IMG/VR virus record: IMGVR_UViG_3300042396_000691
Location: 45,716-109,715 of that record
Source of the DNA: a virus
Length of the DNA: 64,000 bases
Strand: one strand, 5' to 3'
Both the position numbers and the translations under genes were made by a program. The notes beneath the pieces were generated by a model. That model searched no databases. It saw only the letters and a program-made list of their open reading frames with translations, and was not told the DNA's origin. Of this stretch, positions 44,601 to 53,600 are shown piece by piece. How positions within the stretch are numbered: position 1 is the stretch's first letter; each line of letters begins with the position of its first letter.

Positions 44601-47600
44601 GTTAATCCACGACTTTTGCCTGATTTTAACTTACGACTTTCATTAGCATTTGCTTGTAATTCAGACAGAAAAGTAGGTATTCCACCCTGCTTCCAAGGAG
44701 AACTGGCACTACCCCTTTTGCCATATTCCTCCATATTTATAGCACCATACAATGAATTATGCATAGGTGACATTTTATCTTGAGCAAAATCTTGAATCGA
44801 ATGAGTTAATTCATGACCCATTATTCCTTTTTGTTCTACTGGCTTTTCACTTATAGAATAATGAGCAGGATTACTTTTATACATGCTACTTCCTGTGTAG
44901 CTTCTGTCATAAACGGTTGAAACTTTAGGTTGGCCTGGTCCAGAATTATCACCTCCACGACCTAAAATATATTTTTGATTACTTACTTTTTCTAAAAATA
45001 CATCCATAGAATTTTTTATTCTTCTATTACTTGGTTGATCAAATAATTTATCTCCTATTTCCCTACTTTCTTCAAGATACTTAGTGGTAAATATATCCTC
45101 TGGTTTTTTCCAACCCAAACCTTGTATTGGGCCTCTTTCTTCTCTCAATCTTGCCAATTCTAATTTATGTAAATCGTAAAGTTCATGCATTCTCTTTTCT
45201 TGTTCTAAATATCTTTTAAACTGATCTATTTTTCTCCTTGGATTAATAGATTTAGAATTAGGATCAATTAAATACTTCTCTGCTTGAATCATAAATTCTG
45301 GATCATGAAGCACCCCAAGAGGCGACTTGGGTATTTCTTGAGCTTTGGGTTCAGCAATATAGGCACTTGTGCCTTGCTTGCCATATCCAGAAGTCATTTG
45401 TTTAAACATTCTGGAGAATATGTTTTCTCTTGGTTTTTTTTCTCTTGGTTTTAAATAAGAAAGATCCTTATTAAGCTTTAACCTACCAGTACCTTTAAGA
45501 GCTTTCCGAACTTCAAGAAAACCTGGTTCAAATGTTCTTTGTACAATTTTAGCAACTTCGGCATCTTCTACTGCAAGATTTTCTATAAGTTCTTTATTGT
45601 TAAACCATGAACTACCAGCATTAACTAATGGTGGAGGTATTCTTCGACTACTCAATTCTTGTTTAGATGGTTTTAAATATTTGGACATCGACATAGGACC
45701 ATCACTACTACCAATAGATGGTTCAACTGGTTTTTTACCACCAAAAAACTTATTTAAACCAAGATACCCTAAACCAGCAACAGTAGTAACACCCAAACCA
45801 ACAGCACCAATTTTTAAAAAGTCTTCAATGTTGAATTCTCTGTCTTTCTTTACAACATTTTTTAAATCATTTGGGTTTATAAAACTTTGATCTTTTGTGC
45901 CACTTAAAACTTTTTTCGTTTCTCCTGCCATTGACATATTTGGGAATGCTAATGATCCAGCAGCAACTAATGCTGCACCTATAGCTTTTTTACCAGCACC
46001 AACAAATGGTGAGATAGTTTTTGGATTTAATGCACCTTTTGAAAAAACAAGTTCATACTGTCCATTACCAATATGTTTATAAGCTCTAAAATTCTCATTT
46101 AAAGAAGCTTGAGGTTTTCCATCTATCGTAGGAAAATAAGTTGAGCCTTTCCCATGTCTTCCAGAATTTGATGGCTTTATAGAAGCATCATCGCTGACAA
46201 TAATCGTATGATTTTCATTTTGCCCTGCATAAGCCATGCTCGCTTGGCCCTTGCTAAATGATGGAAAAGCAGTTGGGCGAGCCTTCATTTTTTCAGCAAG
46301 AGTAGCATTTGAAGAAACCTTAGCATTAGCATTTGTTCTTACTGTGCCTAATTTAACATCACCTAAAGACTCTTCCCCATGAATTACACGGTAATATGCA
46401 TCTGAATTGTTGAAAAAATTACTATTTACTCGTTCTGGATATCCACCTTTGCTTAAATAACTAACCTTACCCCCACCATTCATATGATCTAAAAGACCCT
46501 TATTCTTTTTAGCCTTATCTGCACTAACAATAAATTCTCCAGATTGAACCATAGCTGGAGTTCTACCACCAGCTTGACCCCCCTTAGAAAAACCTATTGC
46601 CTTAATATTTTTGATACTTTTTAAGCCATAATTTCTTTCAAAATAACCAGCCCCAATAGTAGTAATTTCTGGTGGACTTCCAGCCATTAACAAATCTTCA
46701 AAATATGGTTTTAAATTTGCTCTTCTTTCGTAATATGATCTGGTGTTACCATCACGATCAACAGGATCAACTGCTTGTCTTCCATCTAAACCAACTGGGT
46801 TAGCATTAGCTCTTAAATAATCTTCTGTAGCATCTAATATTTGTTGGTAAGGAACTTGTTTTATAGCCAATGGCATCCCATAAACTACACCAGCTTTAGT
46901 CATTTGAAGAAGATTGTTTCTTGCTTCTACGCCAAGATTTTCTATATTTAAACCAGTTTCTTTAATGTCTGTTATTTTAGACCAAGGGGCAATATTTTGT
47001 TTTGAAACTATTGCACTAATTGGCAAAGATCCATCTTTATAAGGGATATTTGTAAGATCAGCACTTCCTCTTAATATTCTTAAAGAGTTATTTAAGGCGT
47101 TTCTTCTCCAAGAACCTCTAAGATTTCCAAACTTTGTTAAAACTGCGATATCAACATTTTGTTTTCTTTGCATTTTTGCAATTTTTTGTGCTTCTAAACG
47201 ATTAACATTTAGTGGAGCAAAAAGATCGCCAAAACCACCTTCTGCTAAATAATTAACAGGACCGCCAGCATTCATTGCTTTTGTAGGCTTAACTGTTCCA
47301 CCGCCATTCAAAGCTTGTAGCAAAGGAAGATTTTCAGATGTTGCTTTTGCGTTAACCACATATTCGCCATGATTTAACATGGCTGGTATTGTATCTGGAC
47401 CTATCGGTTTAAATACAGTTGGATCTGCACCAACCATTGCAGAAGAATGGGTCACCATACCACCAGTGTTAAACGCTCTTGGTCTTGGGGTAAGCGGATT
47501 AACTGGAGCGACTTGATTTACTGGAATATTTAAAAGGTTTAACTGAGCATTTAAATTTTGTATGCTATTTGCTGCAATAGTTGATTGTGTTTGAAGTTGT

Positions 47601-50600
47601 TCGATTTGTTGAAAAAACTGTCCACCAATAAGACCGCCAAGTCTTTGTATATCATCTATTGCTTTTGAAAAAGCCGATGAACTAACATTTTGTTGAAGTA
47701 AATTTAAAACAAAACTTCCTAAGTTTGCCTTATCTCCTTGAGCATTTGGATCATTTGTAAAATAAGTATTATTATTTGCATCAAGCTGTCTACTTAAACC
47801 TAATTTATTAGCTAACTCACCAGATTGTGTTTGAACCTCTTTGTTTTGTATAGTTTGAAACTGATCACCAGCATATAACCTTATAATAGATGCAAGATCT
47901 TTTTGATTAATCACTCCACTAGTTTTAGCACTTCTTTCTTGGACTTGTCCAATAATGGCATTAATATCTAAGCCTTGAAGATTTTTATTTGCAGCAAGAT
48001 TATTTAATAATTTACTAACATCTAAAACATTGTTTTGACCCAAAGAATTTGCTGCTATAACATCAGCCTGATTGGTATCTCTAAATTCTTCAGCCTTTTT
48101 TTGACTAGACCGTTGTTTTTCAACAGAAGCTAAAAACACAGAAATGTCTTTGCTATTTGGTGCTACATATTTAGTGTAACTTTCTTGAGTTACCATATTG
48201 CCGATAACACTAGCAGATGGGGCTACTGCTTGTAATTCTTTTATTCTTGCATCGTTAGCCCTAAGTGATTGTTCTTGCCCACCTATTTGTGTTCTTGTAA
48301 GTTCTGCGGACAACCTTGTAAAAAATTGTTCATTTTGTTTTGATAGTTCTGCAAAAAATTGACCTTGTAAAGTTTGTTGATCTTTTATTATTAATGACTG
48401 TGCTTGTTCTCTTACTGCCATAGCAGCAAAAAGTTGTGCGTTTAGCTGAAGTAATTGTGGACCATATTTATCTTGAACTTTTGTTTCTGGCTTAGATACA
48501 AAACCGCTTGCTTGTAAAAATTCAGACTTTAATTTTTTGCCTTCTTCTCCAGAAAAATCTAAGTATTCAAAAATTGCTTTTCTTTGTTCAACATTAAACC
48601 TTAAAAGGTTTCCACCAAGTTCTTTAGCAATACTAGTCAATTGACTACCAGCTTGAAGTCTTTGTAATTGTTCTGGCGATGATGTTAATAATTTTTCGCC
48701 CCTATTTTCTGTTTCAGATTGTTTTCTTGCATTGTCTTGTTCTTCGTTTGCTATTTCTTGTCTTATTTTTCCAACTCTTTGTTCAATTGCAGATACTTCT
48801 TCGGTTGAATCAGCAAGATTTTTCATTGCTTGATTAAGAAGTGAAGCTTCTACCTTTAATCTTCCCAACTCATTTGTCGCATCAGTATCTTGACCCCTTC
48901 CATTAGCCCCCGCTGTAAATCTAGCGTTTTTTCTTTTGGCTTCTGCTGCTTCTGTGTTAATTCTATTCTGATTGATTCTATCTTGTATTTGTTGAGGGTC
49001 TAATTGATCGCCATTATTAAGACCAGTAAGCCTAGCCTGTTGTTCTGCAAATGCTTGTGTCTGGTCAAATATGTTGGTCATATCAAGACCTATCTGACCC
49101 TCTTTTATCTCACCAAATCTTGCACCTAATGGATTTGCCGTTTTTTGTTTTTTTATTTCGTTTTCAATATCGATATTTGTTTTAAAATTTCTTGTTTGTT
49201 GTTGAATTTTTCCAAGTTTTTCGTATTCGTTTACAGTTTTTATTGTTTCTTGAGCTAATTTATTTATTCCAGATACATATGCATCTGATGCTTTTTCTAA
49301 ATCCTCTGCAATTTTTTGATAAGCTTTTAAGAATGGTTCTGAAACACCAGACATTATTTTTTTTGCAAATTCACCATAGTCACCACCAGATTCAGCAAGC
49401 ATCTTAGAGAAATCTTCGCCCATTTTTCCAACAATTGAATTAACATATGCTGTCGTATCTGATTTATTAAATCCTCTATTGTTTAACTCTTGTGTTAAAA
49501 CGCCTCTTAAAACAGATTGTGGATCTTTACCACCTTTAACATCATTTGGGTTTATGTTTGCAAGTATGTCTGGAAGTAGTGCAGATATATTTGCAACTAT
49601 GTTTCCAGATTTTTCAAAATTAGATCCGCTTGAACCAAGTCCGCTAGAAACATCTTTTAAGTTTTCCACAAACATATTAGGGTTTAAAAATGATGATTGA
49701 ACATCAGAAGATATTCTTTTCTTTTGACCTATAGAAAAATTTGAAGATAGTGCATCTGTTATTGTTTGAAACCTTGGACTTAAATTATTCAATGTTGAGG
49801 CAGCATTAGATGAAGCATTTGCCAAAAGTGAAAACGCTACATTAAGTTGTTCTGTACTTTTAACTGATAGTGTTTGATTTTTAATAGCAATCTGTTGTTT
49901 TTCAAAATCCCTTGCGAATGTTTCAAATTTCTTTTTTAATTTTTCTATTGGTTGATCTAAACCAATTGATAATTTTCCAATCTGTGCTGAATTAGAAGTG
50001 TCTTCAAAAAATTTACTTGGATCAAATTTTTGATCATCTCTTGGTTTAAAAGTTTTAGTTTTTTCATCAAAAGCTATACTTGATTTTATTTCTTCTTCAA
50101 TTTGTTTTGATAGAAGAGAATCTATTCCAGATGCTTGTCCTGCATATTGTGTTCTTCTTTCCGCTTTAGCACTCTTAGCCTCTTGCGTTCCCGAATTGGT
50201 TAATGAAAAACTTGTAACAGATGCTTTTGATTTTTCTGCAATTGCAGTATCGATTTTATCTTGTAAATCCGTTATTTCTTTTAATGTTGTAGCTGCTATT
50301 TTTTCAAATGATGTAGCTGCAACAGCAAATGCATTTTTTAATTGCGTTCCAGCTTGTTCTAATTTTATATCCGCAATTTGTTTTTCAGCATCTTTAAGAC
50401 CATTTACAAAACCAGTCAATCCACCAACAGCAGCACCAACAGCTATTCCCCACGGTCCTAAAAAGCTACCAACAGAAGCTCCAGCAGCAACACCAGTAAA
50501 AAGACCAGCACCCGCAGCATTGGCCTTATATTGAGCCTCACTTTTACTACTAACAGCTTCTTTTGCTTTAGCATCACTTAAATCAAATGATCCACCAATC

Positions 50601-53600
50601 ATGCCAAGGCCAGTACTAGCAGCAAAAATGTTGTTTTGCAAGTTCTCTCTAGAAAAAGTGGTTTTCGCAAAATCACTAACTTTTCTTCCTATTCCCTTTT
50701 TTCCTGTTTCCGAATAACCTTCTTTTTTTAATCGTTTAGCCAAATTTTCATCATAAAATTCACCCTTGGCTGTTGTTTGTACTTTTCTTCTTCCTGCTTC
50801 AACTTCACTAGCCATTTGTTGAGCTTGATCATTTGCAAATTTTTCATTAAACTCTAAACCTTTTGCTTCAGAAAAAGATTTTAATTGTTGAAAATATCCA
50901 GCTTTTGCCCTATCGTTAACATTGGTTGTAAGTGCTTTTCTAGTAGAACCAGTTGCTTCTTCCCCATAAAGTTTTTTATAATTAGAAAGTTCTTTTTCTA
51001 ATATTTTATTGTAACTATTTCCAAAAGTTGATGTTATTACCTGTCCATCTTTTGTAATATTTCCATCTGGATTTTCTTTGTATTTATTTTTTAATTTTTC
51101 AATTTCTCCCTGCACCCTTGCCCTAGATCTTTCATCTTGCCCTATTCTTTTCCTATTATCTGCCAACTCTGTATTTACTTTTCCCAAATCAGCAAGTGTA
51201 GCAGCATAAGCTTGTTCTGCTGCTACTCTAGTGGCTGTAGAAGCGGTAGTTGGTACACCAGCCCTAATATCTCTTTGTTCAGCCTTTTTTGCTTTTCTTA
51301 CATCTTTTTCTTGTTGAGACAAAGCCCCTGTTAATTTTTGTTTTTCTTCGTTTAAAAGTTTTTCGTATCTTAAACCTACTATTATTTCTCTTGTTACTTT
51401 TCGGTTTGCATCCAAAAGAGGTTTTACATCTTTGCTAGTTTGATTCATATCTTTTACAACATCTATTGCCTGTTGTCTATTTTGGCCTCTTTCAGTAGAA
51501 TTTGTTGGTATTCTAAATTGCTGTTCAAGCCTTTTTGCAATTTTTATTTCTTCTTTTGTTAAACCACCATAACCACCACTGGCAAATTTCTTTCTACCAG
51601 TCGTATTCATATAATCTAAGTTAGGAACACCAATCTGCTTTGTTTCATCTGGACTATAGATGTATTCCCCAGGCATAACTAATGATGGAATAACACCACC
51701 ACCAGCCCTTCCAAGTCGAGATAAGTTTGAAGCACCTATGCTGTTAACTGAAGATTTTTTAATTACATAAGAACCAATCGGCAAATCTAATGGAACACTG
51801 TCAGTGTTACCAACGCCTGGAACTAAACCGCCAAGAGCTAATTTTGGTGGTTTTGGTAATTTTGATGTTTTTAAAACACTATTTTGTTGTTCCGTTAGTT
51901 TTAGTTTTTGATTTTGAGTATTAGCAAGGCTTGGATCTCCTTGTGTATAATTTTTGTCTTTTACAAGTTGTTCATATTCACCTTCTTTAAACTTTGCAGT
52001 ATTGTAAACAACACCAATACTACCAAGATTTATAAGGTTGTCTTTTTCTATGCTATTACTAAGCTTTTTTTGGTTCCCAATTCGCATTTGATATCTAGCT
52101 AATTTGTCTACTAATTCAGCATCTGAAACTGCTTCTCCTACATTTTTTACCTCATATGGAATTTTTCCAATTAAATCAATAGGAAAACCAGGCTTTGTTC
52201 TTGAAGCACCCAATCGTTCTGCTGCAAATATTTCAAAGGAATTTCCTTGAGCACCAATGTTTTTTAATTTGGCCGATTTTTGATCTTCTAATGGAAAACT
52301 AATTATGTTGTATTTAATTGTATCATTTGGATTAATTAGATTTCCAGACCTATAATCGTCATCCTTTGGATTTTTTGATGAATCAAAGAGTTTTAAAAGC
52401 AATTCTTTTGATATGAATTGCTCGGCTTGAATAGAGCCACCACCGCTAAAACGACTTCTTGGAATAACCAATTCACCTGGTTCCAACAATGCAGGAACCT
52501 TATCACCCCTACCAACTCCTGGTACAATTCCACCCTTCGCCATTTTAATTATCCCACCAGAAGCTTTTTTTGCTCCAGTTGGCAAAAATGGAGAAAATGT
52601 ACTTGGTTGATTTGCTGGTGCAGGAGAAAAAGCCGTACTACCAAATCCCTTTGCAAAACCAGTCAAACTTTGAGCCGTTTTTACTGCTGCAATAGCAGTT
52701 ATAACTGGCAAAACCCCTTTTAAAGAATCGGCAAGTGCAATACCAGCAGAAGCAGCACCGAGAAGTAAATCTATAAGCGATTTAAAAGAAGATGTGTTCG
52801 TAAGATTTCTAATAAAATCTGAAAATTCTTCTTTAACCTTTTGTATTTTTACACCAAAAGCCTCTTGTGCTTGTGCAGCATTTAGAGCAAGAGAAGCACC
52901 ACCTATTTGGGCGACACCTAAAGCTTTCTGTGCGACACCAAATTCTTGAATAAGTGGTATAACCTTAGAGATCTGCCTATATCCACCAAGTTCTTCGACA
53001 ATGGCACTAAACCTTGGATCTGTAGATCTAAGCTCATTAAGAGCACCAGAAAGCCTTTTAACAGCCTCGTATGGCCCAACAAACTGATTTGCAAGACCTA
53101 AATCGCCAGCAGCTTTAGCTTCGTCTGCTGTATACCTTAGTTGTACGCCAATTTCTTTAAGTGCTTCAACAGTTTCGTTACGCTGTACCCTAGTAAATAT
53201 AGTTCTAAGTCCAGTTCCAATACTTTCTGCACTTTCTCTAGTTGTTTGCCTAATCGATGTGAATAATGCTAAAAATTCATTTAGGTCGCCACCAGCAGCT
53301 TTAAAAGCACCACCAGCTTTACGAACACCTTCAATTAAGTCTTCAGCCTCAACAGCAAATTCAGCAGCAACAGCATTAATTGCACCAAGGGCATTACCTA
53401 AGTCTTTTGCACTTATGCCAAACTGATTCATAACTGCAATAGCACCTTCGGTAGTGTCTCTAAGGTTATCAAAGCTTGGGGCTAATGCAGCTTGAGCCAA
53501 TGCTTCAAGTGCTGCTTTGGTGTCCGCTAAACTTAAGTTTGCTTGTTTTAATGTCACTGCCGTTGTAAGCAGTTCTTTGCTAGAAACACCATAATTCTTT

